The notes: a model not told the origin generated them from the sequence alone. 64,000 nucleotides of DNA from Anaerococcus marasmi (GCF_900290195.1 NZ_OLMF01000004.1:1832943-1896942), one strand, 5' to 3'; positions 52,656-62,067 are shown, counted from the first letter of the stretch. Made by a program: numbers and translations.

Positions 52656-53900
52656 TTGACTACTATCAATATAATTCAGCTGATTCTTATAATTTTGGGA
52701 GTGATGTTTTCGGCATTTTTCTCCTCATCAGAAACAGCTCTTACAAGTATTAATACATTTAAAATCAGACAAATGGAAAAAAATGGAATTAAAAACTCCC
52801 ATATCCTTAAAAAATTAGTAGATAATATCACCAAGGTACTTACTACTATCCTTATTGGAAATAATATAGTAAATATTGTAACGACCACCATAGCGACCAT
52901 ATTTTTTACAGATGTTTTTGGACCTAAGGGTGCTGTGATTTCACCTATAATTTTAACAATAGTTGTTCTAATTTTTGGAGAAGTAACTCCCAAAAATATA
53001 GCTGCATCAAACCCAGAAAGATTATCCCTAAAGGTTGCTAAGCCTATTAGGTTTTTTAATATAATCCTAACTCCCTTATCCTTTATCCTTGGTCTAATTA
53101 CAAATTCAATCGGAAAACTTTTTATAAGCGATAGTGGAGATAATGACAGAGTAACAGAAGAAGACCTTAAGACTATAGTCGATGTGTCTGAAGAGCAGGG
53201 AGTAATCAATAACGAAGAAAGCGAAATGATAAATAATGTTTTCGAATTTGGTAACTCCGATGTTTCAGATATCATGACAGCAAGGACCAATATGGAAGCT
53301 ATACCAGTAGATCTTCCGATTGATGAGCTTAAGGCCTTCCTTAAAGAATCCAACCATTCTAGAATTCCTGTTTATGGCAAAAACATAGACAATATCCTAG
53401 GCATCCTTCATATGAAAGATCTGGTAAGTCATATGGTTCAGGAAAATGACCTAAGCCTTATAGATTGCATAAGACCTGCCTATTATGTCTACGACAATAT
53501 GCACATCTTCGACTTATTTACAACCATGAGAGGGGAGAATCTTTCCCTTGCTATTGTAATCGATGAATACGGCGGAACAAGCGGACTTGTAACCATAGAA
53601 GATATAGTAGAAGAGCTTGTAGGAGAGATCGATGACGAATACGATTCTGCCTACGAGACTATTTATAAGATAAATGACAAGGAATATTTGGTCAATCCTT
53701 CAATCCACTTAAATGATTTCAACGACTATTTTGATACGGATCTAGAGGAGATCAAAAACGACTCTATTGGAGGTTTTGTGATTGATAATCTTTCTAGGAT
53801 TCCTAACAAGGGAGATTCTATCAAAATTAACAACATGACTATCACAGTCCTTCAAGTCGACAGGTATAAAATCGAGATGCTCAAAGTAAATTTTATATAA
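52656..53900 (+). CDS. HlyC/CorC-family membrane protein (CNNM, CBS and CorC domains)
   Basis: A 414-residue protein. DUF21/CNNM membrane domain at residues 1-190 (FSAFFSSSETALTSIN), a CBS pair at about 205-325 (MTARTNMEAIPVDLP; VIDEYGGTSGLVTIED), and the CorC_HlyC C-terminal domain. Members are implicated in Mg2+/Co2+ efflux or resistance; the haemolysin name is historical. Starts at TTG 52656, eight bases after AGGAGG. Confidence 0.88.
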   Translation: MTTINIIQLILIILGVMFSAFFSSSETALTSINTFKIRQMEKNGIKNSHILKKLVDNITKVLTTILIGNNIVNIVTTTIATIFFTDVFGPKGAVISPIILTIVVLIFGEVTPKNIAASNPERLSLKVAKPIRFFNIILTPLSFILGLITNSIGKLFISDSGDNDRVTEEDLKTIVDVSEEQGVINNEESEMINNVFEFGNSDVSDIMTARTNMEAIPVDLPIDELKAFLKESNHSRIPVYGKNIDNILGILHMKDLVSHMVQENDLSLIDCIRPAYYVYDNMHIFDLFTTMRGENLSLAIVIDEYGGTSGLVTIEDIVEELVGEIDDEYDSAYETIYKINDKEYLVNPSIHLNDFNDYFDTDLEEIKNDSIGGFVIDNLSRIPNKGDSIKINNMTITVLQVDRYKIEMLKVNFI

Positions 53901-53910
53901 AGGAGTTATT

Positions 53911-55563
53911 ATGAGAGAAGTAGTTTATATCACAGGCCATAAGAATCCAGATACAGATTCTATAATGAGTGCCTTAGCCTATGCTGACCTTAAGAACAGA
54001 CTCGGTGAAGTCAAGGCAATTCCAATTAGATTAGGCAAGCTCAACCCAGAAAGTAAGTTTGTCCTAGACTATTTTGGCCTTAAGCCACCAAAGCTTAAGG
54101 AATCGATCAAGCTTCAAGTCAAAGACCTTGATATTGATAAGGGTAATATCATAGACCCTTCTATTGCTATAAGGTCTGCTTGGGAAATCTTCCAAAAGGG
54201 AGATGCCAACTCGCTTTCTGTTGTCGATGCTAATGGGAAAATTGCAGGAATCGCATCTCTTTCTAACATCACCCGTGCCTATATGGACGTTTGGGATGAC
54301 AAGATTTTGGGAAGGAGCAAGACTCCAATCGATAATATAATAGACGTACTTGCCGCCAAAATCATCAACCTACCAGAAAATACAAGGGCCTATGATGGAA
54401 AGATGACAGTCTTTGCCATGAATGATGAGGATGGAGAGACTTTGGATGAAGTTTTCCTCGAAGGAGATATTATTATCTCAGGTAACAGGGAAGATTATTA
54501 TGAATATATTCTAAATAAGAAAATCGCCCTCCTAATCCTAACCCATGGGGCAGAGATGAATGATGAAATGGTTGAACTTGCCAGGAAAAATGAAGTCGCA
54601 GTCCTATCTACAGAATACAATTCTTTTATGACAGCTAGACTTCTGCCAATGACTATTCCAGTTAGCCACGTTATGACTACAGATAATCTAATTTATTTTA
54701 CTGAGGATGATAATCTAGATACAGTAAGAGATGCCATGGCCAAGTCAAGATTTAGGTCATATCCAGTAGTGGACTCAACAAAAAGAGTCGTAGGATCTGT
54801 ATCAAGATACCATCTTATCTCATCTGATAAGAAGAAATTGATCCTAGTAGATCACAACGAGAGAAACCAATCAATCGAGGATATAGAAGAAGCAGAAATC
54901 CAAGAGATAATCGACCACCACAGGGTAGCCAATATCTTAACTACAGGGCCAGTATTCTTTAGGGCAGAGCCAGTAGGGTCAACTGCAACCATAATATCTG
55001 AGATGTATCTAGAAAGTGGAATCAGACCAAGCAAGGAAATTGCAGGGATTCTTTGTGCTGCTATGATTTCCGACACACTTTTGTTTAGGTCTCCAACAAC
55101 AACAGATACCGATAGGAGAATTCTAGATAGGATGAGTAAGATTGCCGACATTAATCCAGAGGAGTTTGCCGATAAGATGTTCAGAGCAGCAACTTCCCTA
55201 AAGGGAAAATCCGCCAGCGATTTGGTAGAAGGAGATGTAAAGACCTTCAATATAGCAGGAGAGGACTTTAGAGTTGGTCAAGTTATGACAATGAATCCAG
55301 AAGAGCTCCTTCCAATTATGGATGAGCTAAAAGACTTGATGGATAAGAAAATCAAATCCAAAAACGAATCTACCTTCGTCCTAGTCCTTACAGATATCTT
55401 TAACGAGAGAAGTGAGCTTCTTGTAGTAGGAGAACATTTCGATTCTATAAAAGACGAATTTGGAGAAATCACAGACAAGGGCACTATCAACGCACCAGGT
55501 GTCCTAAGTCGTAAGAAACAAGTAATACCAAGAATAACAGCAGCTGTAATGGCTGACAAATAG
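53911..55563 (+). CDS. ppaC: Manganese-dependent inorganic pyrophosphatase with CBS and DRTGG domains
   Basis: A 550-residue family II pyrophosphatase. The DHH catalytic core opens with GHKNPDTDSIMSALAYADL and continues after an insert with LVDHNERNQS and IIDHHRVAN. The insert (about 65-300) holds two CBS modules around a DRTGG domain, the regulatory arrangement that binds AMP/ATP and diadenosine polyphosphates in clostridial enzymes. The family contains KKQ-type C-terminal substrate residues (SRKKQVIPRI). It lies 10 bp after the CorC gene. Confidence 0.94.
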   Translation: MREVVYITGHKNPDTDSIMSALAYADLKNRLGEVKAIPIRLGKLNPESKFVLDYFGLKPPKLKESIKLQVKDLDIDKGNIIDPSIAIRSAWEIFQKGDANSLSVVDANGKIAGIASLSNITRAYMDVWDDKILGRSKTPIDNIIDVLAAKIINLPENTRAYDGKMTVFAMNDEDGETLDEVFLEGDIIISGNREDYYEYILNKKIALLILTHGAEMNDEMVELARKNEVAVLSTEYNSFMTARLLPMTIPVSHVMTTDNLIYFTEDDNLDTVRDAMAKSRFRSYPVVDSTKRVVGSVSRYHLISSDKKKLILVDHNERNQSIEDIEEAEIQEIIDHHRVANILTTGPVFFRAEPVGSTATIISEMYLESGIRPSKEIAGILCAAMISDTLLFRSPTTTDTDRRILDRMSKIADINPEEFADKMFRAATSLKGKSASDLVEGDVKTFNIAGEDFRVGQVMTMNPEELLPIMDELKDLMDKKIKSKNESTFVLVLTDIFNERSELLVVGEHFDSIKDEFGEITDKGTINAPGVLSRKKQVIPRITAAVMADK

Positions 55564-55569
55564 ATATGT

Positions 55570-55608
55570 CCTAGGCTGATTCTCACTAGAGGATAGGCCT
55601 AGGTTTTT
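55570..55608 (+). terminator. Terminator after ppaC
   Basis: CCTAGGC and GCCTAGG form a stem around a 20-nt loop, followed by TTTTTT. The next gene's ribosome site is just beyond. Confidence 0.7.
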
Positions 55609-55619
55609 TGCGAGGAAAA

Positions 55620-56135
55620 ATGGAAATATTAGACTTATATGATGAAAACAGGATAAAGACAGGTGGGACCTACATAAGAGGGGAGAAGATGCCTGAAAAT
55701 ACCTTTAGGCTCATAGTTCATTTATTGATATATGATGATTGGGGTAATCTTCTCATCCAGAAAAGACAAAAGACAAAGTCTATGGCAAACTTGTGGGACA
55801 TCACTTGTGGAGGAGCAGCAAGCGCTGGAGAGACCAGCAAGGAAGCTATAGCTAGAGAGCTTAGAGAAGAGCTAGGTATTAACTTAGATTTTACAAATAC
55901 GAGACCCATCATCACAGCCAACTTCAAATATGGCTTCGATGATTTCTACCTAGTAAGGAAAAATATAAATCTAGATGAAGTAAGTCTCCAGGAAGAAGAA
56001 GTAGCTGCTTGTAAGTGGGCAAACTTTGATGAAGTAATGGATCTTATGGAAAGGGAGAGATTTGTAAGATACAAGAAAAACTTTATCAAGCTTCTCTTTG
56101 ACTTAAATTCCGATATGAGAGTAGTAGAAATCTAG
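55620..56135 (+). CDS. Nudix hydrolase
   Basis: A 171-residue Nudix protein. The box GAASAGETSKEAIARELREE continues LGI and fits GX5EX7REUXEEXGU. The preceding segment LLIQKRQKTKSMANLWDITC resembles isopentenyl-diphosphate isomerase-like Nudix enzymes. The substrate is unknown. ATG 55620 follows GAGG; a TTG twelve bases upstream lacks a site. Confidence 0.85.
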   Translation: MEILDLYDENRIKTGGTYIRGEKMPENTFRLIVHLLIYDDWGNLLIQKRQKTKSMANLWDITCGGAASAGETSKEAIARELREELGINLDFTNTRPIITANFKYGFDDFYLVRKNINLDEVSLQEEEVAACKWANFDEVMDLMERERFVRYKKNFIKLLFDLNSDMRVVEI

Positions 56136-56216
56136 GAAAATTAAGAGAAAATTCGCTAACAAATTGCAAAGTAAATATATTTTATGATATATTTATAAGA
56201 AGAAAAGGAGGAACAT

Positions 56217-57446
56217 ATGTCAGAAAAGAAAGTGAAAAAGAAATCGAATCTTACAAGAAACATCCTAATCGCCCTAGTCTCGGCGGTTATCCTAGGTCTA
56301 TTACTGCAAAGTAAGGCAGAGATTTTAAATCAGTATATCAAACCCTTCGGTGATATATTTTTAAATCTAATCAAATTTATAGTAACTCCGATAGTATTTT
56401 TCTCAATCATTGGAGGAATTGTCTCCATGAGAGATATCAAAAAGGTCGGAGAAGTCGGAATTTTTACCATAGTTTATTATTTCCTAACCACATCCTTTGC
56501 CATAGTGATAGGACTTGGCTTTGCCAATTTATTTAAGAAAATATTTCCAGTAATAGCTACGACCAACTTGGAATATGAAGTTGGAGAGCAAGTTTCCTTT
56601 ATGGATACCCTAGTAAACATCTTTCCTAAAAACTTCCTAAGCCCGATGGTAGAAGCTAATATGCTCCAGATAATCGTAGGGGCAATGATTGTTGGTTTTT
56701 CTATCCTACTTATCAAAAAAGAAAGCCAAGCTAAGGCCATTGATGGAGTTGATGTCTTAAATGAAATATTTATGAAGGCAATGGAATTAATCCTAAGCCT
56801 ATCGCCAATAGGTGTATTTTGCTTGCTCGTTCCAGTAATAGCAGAAAATGGTGCAATGATTATAGGATCTCTCGCATCAGTATTGCTTGTAGCCTATCTT
56901 GCCTATCTCCTACATGGACTTGTAGTCTACTCATTTACCATAAAGACCTTGGCTAAAATGAGCCCTATTGAGTTTTTCAAGGGCATGGCACCAGCTATAA
57001 TGTTTGCCTTCTCATCAGCATCTTCAGTAGGAACTATTCCAATCAACATCAAATGCTGCGAAGAGCTTGGAGCAGATCATGACGTAACAAGCTTCGTCCT
57101 ACCCTTAGGAGCTACTATAAATATGGACGGAACAGCAATCTACCAGGGAGTGTGCGCAGTATTTATCGCTTCTTGTTATGGAATCGACCTAACACTTGGC
57201 CAGATGATAAATATAGTTCTTACAGCAACGCTCGCATCCATAGGAACAGCAGGAGTTCCAGGAAGCGGAATGATAATGCTTGCTATGGTCCTTCAATCAG
57301 TAGGTCTTCCAGTAGAAGGAATCGCCCTAGTAGCAGGAATCGATAGGATATTTGACATGGGAAGAACTACCCTAAATATCACAGGAGATGCAACTGCTGC
57401 TATAATAAATACCGAAAGACTTAGAAGAAAAGGGAAAATTGCATAA
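56217..57446 (+). CDS. Dicarboxylate/amino acid:cation symporter
   Basis: A 409-residue DAACS (SLC1-like) transporter with eight hydrophobic segments and two re-entrant loops. FAFSSASSVGTIPINIKC (serine-rich HP1 tip), GATINMDGTAIYQGV, GTAGVPGSGMIMLAM and MGRTTLNITGDATAA are the transport-core motifs. It moves glutamate, dicarboxylates or small neutral amino acids with Na+ or H+. Own promoter region and AGGAGG; the next DNA is a palindromic element. Confidence 0.92.
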   Translation: MSEKKVKKKSNLTRNILIALVSAVILGLLLQSKAEILNQYIKPFGDIFLNLIKFIVTPIVFFSIIGGIVSMRDIKKVGEVGIFTIVYYFLTTSFAIVIGLGFANLFKKIFPVIATTNLEYEVGEQVSFMDTLVNIFPKNFLSPMVEANMLQIIVGAMIVGFSILLIKKESQAKAIDGVDVLNEIFMKAMELILSLSPIGVFCLLVPVIAENGAMIIGSLASVLLVAYLAYLLHGLVVYSFTIKTLAKMSPIEFFKGMAPAIMFAFSSASSVGTIPINIKCCEELGADHDVTSFVLPLGATINMDGTAIYQGVCAVFIASCYGIDLTLGQMINIVLTATLASIGTAGVPGSGMIMLAMVLQSVGLPVEGIALVAGIDRIFDMGRTTLNITGDATAAIINTERLRRKGKIA

Positions 57447-57450
57447 AAAA

Positions 57451-57648
57451 AGGGGCAGTTGCAAAACTATGAATAATCATCGTACCATCGTTAGAAGGTT
57501 CTCTTAGGGAATTTTACCTCTGCTGGCCGGTGGGCCTATTGGCGCCTGCCGGCTGATGGAGGCGGTTAGCCTGTCGGCTTATTGAGACTTTCCGTGGAGG
57601 TTCTTCTAACGATAATGGTACGATTTATTCATTCTGCAATAGCCCCTT
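57451..57648. repeat. Palindromic mobile-element-like repeat, copy B (198 bp)
   Basis: Outer arms are inverted: GGGGCAGTTGCA at the left, GGGGCTATTGCA at the right read on the minus strand. Both arms then share ATGAATAA, ATCGTACCAT and ATCGTTAGAAG. The right arm aligns with copy A's left arm (27361 onward). The 100-bp interior is GC-rich, with AGCC-TGTC-GGCT and GCCGG/CCGGC pairings, unlike the rest of the window. No coding frame is evident. Confidence 0.75.
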
Positions 57649-57655
57649 CAAATAA

Positions 57656-57684
57656 ATAAATCCACCTTCAGGGGTGGATTTACT
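57656..57684. terminator. Bidirectional terminator between the symporter and DUF1858 genes
   Basis: AAATCCACC and GGTGGATTT pair around TTCAGG, with A/T runs on both sides. Confidence 0.8.
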
Positions 57685-57685
57685 T

Positions 57686-57913
57686 TTATTTATTCAATTC
57701 TTCAAGTAGGTAGTCGCAATCCATTCCGTGTACCATGCAAGCTTCTTCGAGGCTTTCATAGAGGGAAGATGGACATGCGATACAACCCATTCCTGCCATC
57801 AAAAGTGTATTGATAGCTTCAGGTTTTATTTGAATTATCTCGCCTATAATCATATCACGAGTGATTTTCTTTTCACTAGTTTTATCAGTTGTTTTATTTT
57901 CTTCTAAAGCCAT
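57686..57913 (-). CDS. DUF1858 (hybrid-cluster-associated redox disulfide) protein
   Basis: A 75-residue protein with the DUF1858 core DMIIGEIIQIKPEAINTLLM followed by GMGCIACPSS (CxxC) and a third Cys in EEACMVHGMDCD. Such proteins occur with or fused to hybrid cluster proteins and are thought to be small redox partners. Here it stands alone with a clean AAGGAGG. The first 17 residues are a Lys/Thr-rich tail. Confidence 0.85.
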   Translation of the reverse strand: MALEENKTTDKTSEKKITRDMIIGEIIQIKPEAINTLLMAGMGCIACPSSLYESLEEACMVHGMDCDYLLEELNK

Positions 57914-58014
57914 ATAGACCTCCTTCTTGCTAGTATTATTTTACTACAAAAACAAAACGATTCAAAGTGTTTTACTAGGGATTGATTTATTATATAATAA
58001 ATATAGGAGGAAAT

Positions 58015-58359
58015 ATGGACAAAAAGAAAAAAATATTAGAAGATATAAGCGAAGATAGGAAGAAGCTTTTTAGGATAAATGAAGAGATAGAAGGATTAAA
58101 TAAGGAAGTTTCCTTTTGGAAGATTTTCCTTTTCCCATTGCTGATTTCTCTTATAGTCTTTTTACTAGCAGGGCAAATGGGATTAAGTGATGGACAAAAG
58201 ATCGGGATTTTTATTATAACTTTTGCCCTAGCCTTGATTCTTCTTACGAGAAGGTCTAAAAAGATTATTAGCCAAGAGAAGGAAATCTTGATTGAGAAAA
58301 GAAAAAATATCCAACATGAGATCTTTGAAAAGACTAAGAGATTAAGAGAGGATGAGTAA
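58015..58359 (+). CDS. Hypothetical membrane protein with coiled-coil ends
   Basis: A 114-residue protein: charged heptad-like N-terminus (EDRKKLFRINEEIEGLNKE), two adjacent hydrophobic segments (FLFPLLISLIVFLLAG and IGIFIITFALALILL), and a charged C-terminal helix. I recognise no family. ATG 58015 follows AGGAGG; an upstream frame has no site. Confidence 0.7.
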   Translation: MDKKKKILEDISEDRKKLFRINEEIEGLNKEVSFWKIFLFPLLISLIVFLLAGQMGLSDGQKIGIFIITFALALILLTRRSKKIISQEKEILIEKRKNIQHEIFEKTKRLREDE

Positions 58360-58425
58360 GAGTAAGCTAAAGAAATTTCTCTAAGGCTATTTTGCTATAT
58401 TAGTGATATCGGCTAGGCTTTTGGA

Positions 58426-58453
58426 TTGAAAAATCGCAAGAGCTTAGTATAAT
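58426..58453 (+). promoter_or_regulatory. htpG promoter
   Basis: TTGAAA (58426-58431) and TATAAT (58448-58453) are 16 bp apart. No CIRCE inverted repeat is seen. Confidence 0.7.
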
Positions 58454-58490
58454 ATTAGCAGTCAGATACAAAGAGTGCTAAGGAGGATAA

Positions 58491-60344
58491 ATGAAAAAAG
58501 AATTTAAAGCTGAAGCCAAAAAAGTAATGGATCTTATGATCAACTCCATCTATACAAACAAGGAAATCTTCCTAAGAGAGTTGATATCCAATGCTTCAGA
58601 CGCACTAGATAAATTATATTACAAGGATTTAAAAAGCGATAATTCTACCGACAAGAGTGATTATTATATAGAACTAATTCCAAACAAGGATGAAAGAAGC
58701 CTAACCATCAGGGATACGGGAATTGGTATGAATGAGACCGACCTTACAGAAAATCTCGGAACAATTGCCAAATCTGGTACAGAAGCCTTCAGAAAATCAG
58801 TTGAGGATTCAGATATCAAGGACCTCATAGGCCAATTCGGTGTAGGATTTTACTCTGCCTTTATGGTAGCAGATAAGATCGAAGTTCTTACTAAAAAGTT
58901 CGGCGAGGATGAGGCTTACTTGTGGGAGTCAGTAAATGCAGAATCTTACGAGATCAAGGAAGCGACTAAGGAAGGTCACGGAACTGATATCAAGCTTTTC
59001 TTTAAGGAAAATACAGAAGATGACAACTACGATGACTTCCTCGACCAATATAGGATTAAGTCTCTTGTAGAGAAATATTCTAACTACATCAGATACCCTA
59101 TAAAGATGCTTGTAACAAAGACAAGGCAAAGCGAGGATTCTACAGAAGATGAACCTAAATATGAAGATTACAAAGACTATGATATCCTAAATTCCAACGA
59201 GCCAATCTGGAAAAAGAAAAAGACCGACCTTAAGGATGAGGATTATATTAACTTCTACAGGGAAAGCCACTATGGTTTTGATGAGCCACTTTCCTGGGTA
59301 CACTTCGCAGTTGAAGGTCTAGTAAGCTTTAAGGCTCTCTTATATATACCAAAGAAGGCTCCATTTGACTTCTACTCCAAAGATTACAAGAAGGGGCTTG
59401 AGCTATACTCCCACGGGGTCAAGATTATGGATAGGTCAGAAGACCTCCTAGATGACAGCTTCTCTTTTGTAAAGGGTGTGGTAGACAGTGATGATATTAG
59501 CCTAAATATCTCAAGAGAGACCCTCCAACAAGACCGCCAAGTTAGACTTATTGCTAAGCAAATCAACAAGAAGATCAAACAAGCCCTAGAAGACTTGATG
59601 AAAAATGACAGGGAAAAATACGAGACCTTCTTTAAGGAATTTGGCAATAGCCTAAAGGTAGCAATCTATGAATCATATGGAGCAAATAAGGCTGATCTTG
59701 AAGATCTCTTGCTCTTTAATTCAAGAAAGGAAGATAAGCTAATAAGTCTAGCTGAGTATAAGGAAAATATGAAGTCTACTGATGAAGAAATCCTCTACGC
59801 AGTGGGAGATAATCTCGAAAAGATTAAGAACTCCCCAGCCCTAGCTCTAGTAGATCAAGATAAAGATGTCCTTCTCCTAGATGAAAAGCTAGATGAATTC
59901 CTAATCAAGATGCTAAAAGACTACAAGGACCTTCCTTTCAAATCAATCAACCAAGAAGAAGAAAAAGAAAGTGAAGAAAAGGACGAAGCCCTTACCAAAC
60001 TAGTAGACTTTGTTAAAGAAAATACCCCGGAAGATGTAGTAGATGTAAGATTTACTGACAAACTTGCTGACCTACCATCAATGATCAAGCAAAGGGGAGA
60101 AGTCTCAATCGAGATGGAAAAGACCTTGAAGGACCAACCACAAGCCATGGGCATCAAGGCAGACAAGGTACTTGAGATAAACAAAGGGACCAAAGCCTTT
60201 GATATCCTAAAAGAAAATATGGATAAGGATGAGGATAAGGCAAAGATGATTGTAAATCTCTTATTAGATCAAGCAAGACTAATGGAAGGCCTAGAAATAG
60301 ATGACCCAGTAGCCTATACTAAAAATATATGGAAATTAATTTAG
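58491..60344 (+). CDS. htpG: Hsp90-family chaperone HtpG
   Basis: A 617-residue Hsp90. The ATPase domain has ELISNASDALDKL, IRDTGIGMNETDL, GTIAKSGTEAF and GQFGVGFYSAFMVAD. The middle domain holds the catalytic Arg in NISRETLQQDRQV; a C-terminal dimerisation domain follows. Length is standard. Sigma-A promoter upstream; the next gene begins 8 bp after the stop. Confidence 0.95.
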   Translation: MKKEFKAEAKKVMDLMINSIYTNKEIFLRELISNASDALDKLYYKDLKSDNSTDKSDYYIELIPNKDERSLTIRDTGIGMNETDLTENLGTIAKSGTEAFRKSVEDSDIKDLIGQFGVGFYSAFMVADKIEVLTKKFGEDEAYLWESVNAESYEIKEATKEGHGTDIKLFFKENTEDDNYDDFLDQYRIKSLVEKYSNYIRYPIKMLVTKTRQSEDSTEDEPKYEDYKDYDILNSNEPIWKKKKTDLKDEDYINFYRESHYGFDEPLSWVHFAVEGLVSFKALLYIPKKAPFDFYSKDYKKGLELYSHGVKIMDRSEDLLDDSFSFVKGVVDSDDISLNISRETLQQDRQVRLIAKQINKKIKQALEDLMKNDREKYETFFKEFGNSLKVAIYESYGANKADLEDLLLFNSRKEDKLISLAEYKENMKSTDEEILYAVGDNLEKIKNSPALALVDQDKDVLLLDEKLDEFLIKMLKDYKDLPFKSINQEEEKESEEKDEALTKLVDFVKENTPEDVVDVRFTDKLADLPSMIKQRGEVSIEMEKTLKDQPQAMGIKADKVLEINKGTKAFDILKENMDKDEDKAKMIVNLLLDQARLMEGLEIDDPVAYTKNIWKLI

Positions 60345-60352
60345 GAGAAATA

Positions 60353-61735
60353 ATGGAATACAAAAGAAAAAATGTTTGGTTAAACATTGACCAAGCCAAA
60401 AAAGACGAGCTAGAAAACTTTTCTTCCGACTACATGGACTTTATGAATAAGTCCAAGACAGAAAGGCTCGCAGTAAAAGAAATCGTAAAAAGGGCAGAAG
60501 AAGCTGGCTTTAGAAATATAGACGAGGTCATAGAAGAAGGAAGGCTTGAAGCAGGAGATAAGGTCTATGCCATAAATAGGCAAAAGGCCGTAGCCCTTTT
60601 CGTAATCGGAAGCGAGGACTTCGAGGCTGGAATGAATATTGTAGGAAGCCACCTGGATAGCCCAAGACTTGACCTAAAGCCTGTTCCTCTTTACGAATCA
60701 AAAAACATAGCCTACCTTAAGACCCACTATTATGGAGGAATCAAAAAATACCACTGGATCAATATTCCCCTAGCCCTCCATGGTGTAGTATACAATAAGG
60801 ATGGCGAGAAAATCGAAGTATCTATTGGAGAAGAAGCAGATGAGCCAGTATTTTTCATCTCAGAGCTTCTAGTTCACCTTTCCAAAGACCTAAACCAAAA
60901 AAAGGCAGCTGAAGTTATAGAAGGCGAACAATTAAATATCATGGTTGGATCAATCCCATTAGAAGATGAGAAGGATAATCCAGTTAAGAAAAACATCCTA
61001 CAAATCTTAAATGATAAATACAATATAGAAGAAGAGGACTTCCTCACAGCAGAATTTGAAGTAGTTCCTGCAGATAAGGCAAGACTAGTTGGTCTAGATT
61101 CATCAATGATTATGGCCTACGGTCACGACGATAAGGTATGTGCCTACACTTCCCTTCGTGCTATTTTGGAAAGTGAAAATCCTAAAAAGACCCTAGTGGG
61201 ACTATTTGTCGACAAGGAAGAGATAGGTTCAGTAGGAGCTACAGGAATGAGCTCACAATTTTTCGAAAACACTGTAGTTGAGCTTATGAACCTAAGAGGG
61301 GGAGTAGATCTTGTAAGCTTTAAAAGAGCTATGAAAAACTCAAAAGTCCTCTCAGCAGACGTAACGCTTGCAGAAGATCCAAACTTCCTCGAAGCTACAG
61401 AAGAAAATAACACTGCCAAACTCGGTCACGGAGTTTGTCTAACTAAATATACAGGAGCAAGAGGTAAGGGTGGATCAAACGACGCCGACGCAGAGTTCCT
61501 CCAAGAAGTAAGACTTGCCTTCGATAAGGGAGAAGCTATTTGGCAAACAGGAGAGCTAGGAAGAATCGATCAAGGTGGTGGCGGAACCATAGCCTACATC
61601 CTCGCAGAATACGGCATGCAGGTAGTAGACTGCGGAACACCAGTAATCTCCATGCACGCTCCACTAGAGCTTGTAAGCAAAGCCGATGTTTACGAGACTT
61701 ACAGAGCCTACAAATCTTTCTACGAAAATATTTGA
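60353..61735 (+). CDS. M18-family aminopeptidase 1 (Lap4-like)
   Basis: A 460-residue zinc aminopeptidase. Metal and catalytic motifs: VGSHLDSPRLDLKP, GHDDKVCAYTSLRA, FVDKEEIGSVGATG and VISMHAPLELVSKAD. The central His/Gly-rich segment TKYTGARGKGGSNDAD marks the aminopeptidase 1 branch. It is distinct from the M18 gene at 43516. ATG 60353 follows TTAGGAG in the htpG tail. Its stop codon is part of the first veg -35 box. Confidence 0.9.
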   Translation: MEYKRKNVWLNIDQAKKDELENFSSDYMDFMNKSKTERLAVKEIVKRAEEAGFRNIDEVIEEGRLEAGDKVYAINRQKAVALFVIGSEDFEAGMNIVGSHLDSPRLDLKPVPLYESKNIAYLKTHYYGGIKKYHWINIPLALHGVVYNKDGEKIEVSIGEEADEPVFFISELLVHLSKDLNQKKAAEVIEGEQLNIMVGSIPLEDEKDNPVKKNILQILNDKYNIEEEDFLTAEFEVVPADKARLVGLDSSMIMAYGHDDKVCAYTSLRAILESENPKKTLVGLFVDKEEIGSVGATGMSSQFFENTVVELMNLRGGVDLVSFKRAMKNSKVLSADVTLAEDPNFLEATEENNTAKLGHGVCLTKYTGARGKGGSNDADAEFLQEVRLAFDKGEAIWQTGELGRIDQGGGGTIAYILAEYGMQVVDCGTPVISMHAPLELVSKADVYETYRAYKSFYENI

Positions 61736-61759
61736 CAAGGTCACTAAAGAGCGTATAAT
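61732..61759 (+). promoter_or_regulatory. veg promoter P1, perfect consensus
   Basis: TTGACA (61732-61737) and TATAAT (61754-61759) are 16 bp apart; the -35 overlaps the upstream stop codon. Confidence 0.85.
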
Positions 61760-61766
61760 TATAAAT

Positions 61767-61795
61767 TTGACATTACTTATGATTCATAGTATAAT
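61767..61795 (+). promoter_or_regulatory. veg promoter P2, perfect consensus
   Basis: TTGACA (61767-61772) and TATAAT (61790-61795) are 17 bp apart, 35 bp after P1. The expected transcript would start with a small hairpin (CTCAT/ATGAG, 61800-61814). Confidence 0.88.
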
Positions 61796-61825
61796 AGTAC
61801 TCATAACGAATGAGAGGATGATTAA

Positions 61826-62062
61826 ATGGCACATAAATCAGTTCAAGATATTAGAGATGAAGTAAGAAGTAATGTGGGTAAGGAAGTTATTCTCAAAGCA
61901 GATATGGGAAGAAAAAGAATCAAAACTAAGACTGGTGTCATAGTTAATGCCTTCCCAAGCGTGTTTACAGTTCGAGTTAACAATGATTTCGATGTAGAAA
62001 GGACAGTGTCCTACACTTATTCAGATATATTGACATCAACAGTTAAACTCGTAGCTAATTAA
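61826..62062 (+). CDS. veg: Veg family protein
   Basis: A 78-residue protein of the Veg (DUF1021) family. VQDIRDEVRSNVGKEVILKA and VFTVRVNNDFDVERTVSYTY are its core. Veg in Bacillus affects biofilm matrix gene expression through SinR; the role in anaerobes without that pathway is open. Tandem consensus promoters suggest very high transcription, as in B. subtilis. Confidence 0.92.
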   Translation: MAHKSVQDIRDEVRSNVGKEVILKADMGRKRIKTKTGVIVNAFPSVFTVRVNNDFDVERTVSYTYSDILTSTVKLVAN

Positions 62063-62067
62063 AGATT

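Noticed and set aside
58384-58490. CIRCE element before htpG
   Set aside because: No TTAGCACTC-N9-GAGTGCTAA repeat; only GAGTGCTAA is present as a single arm near 58473.
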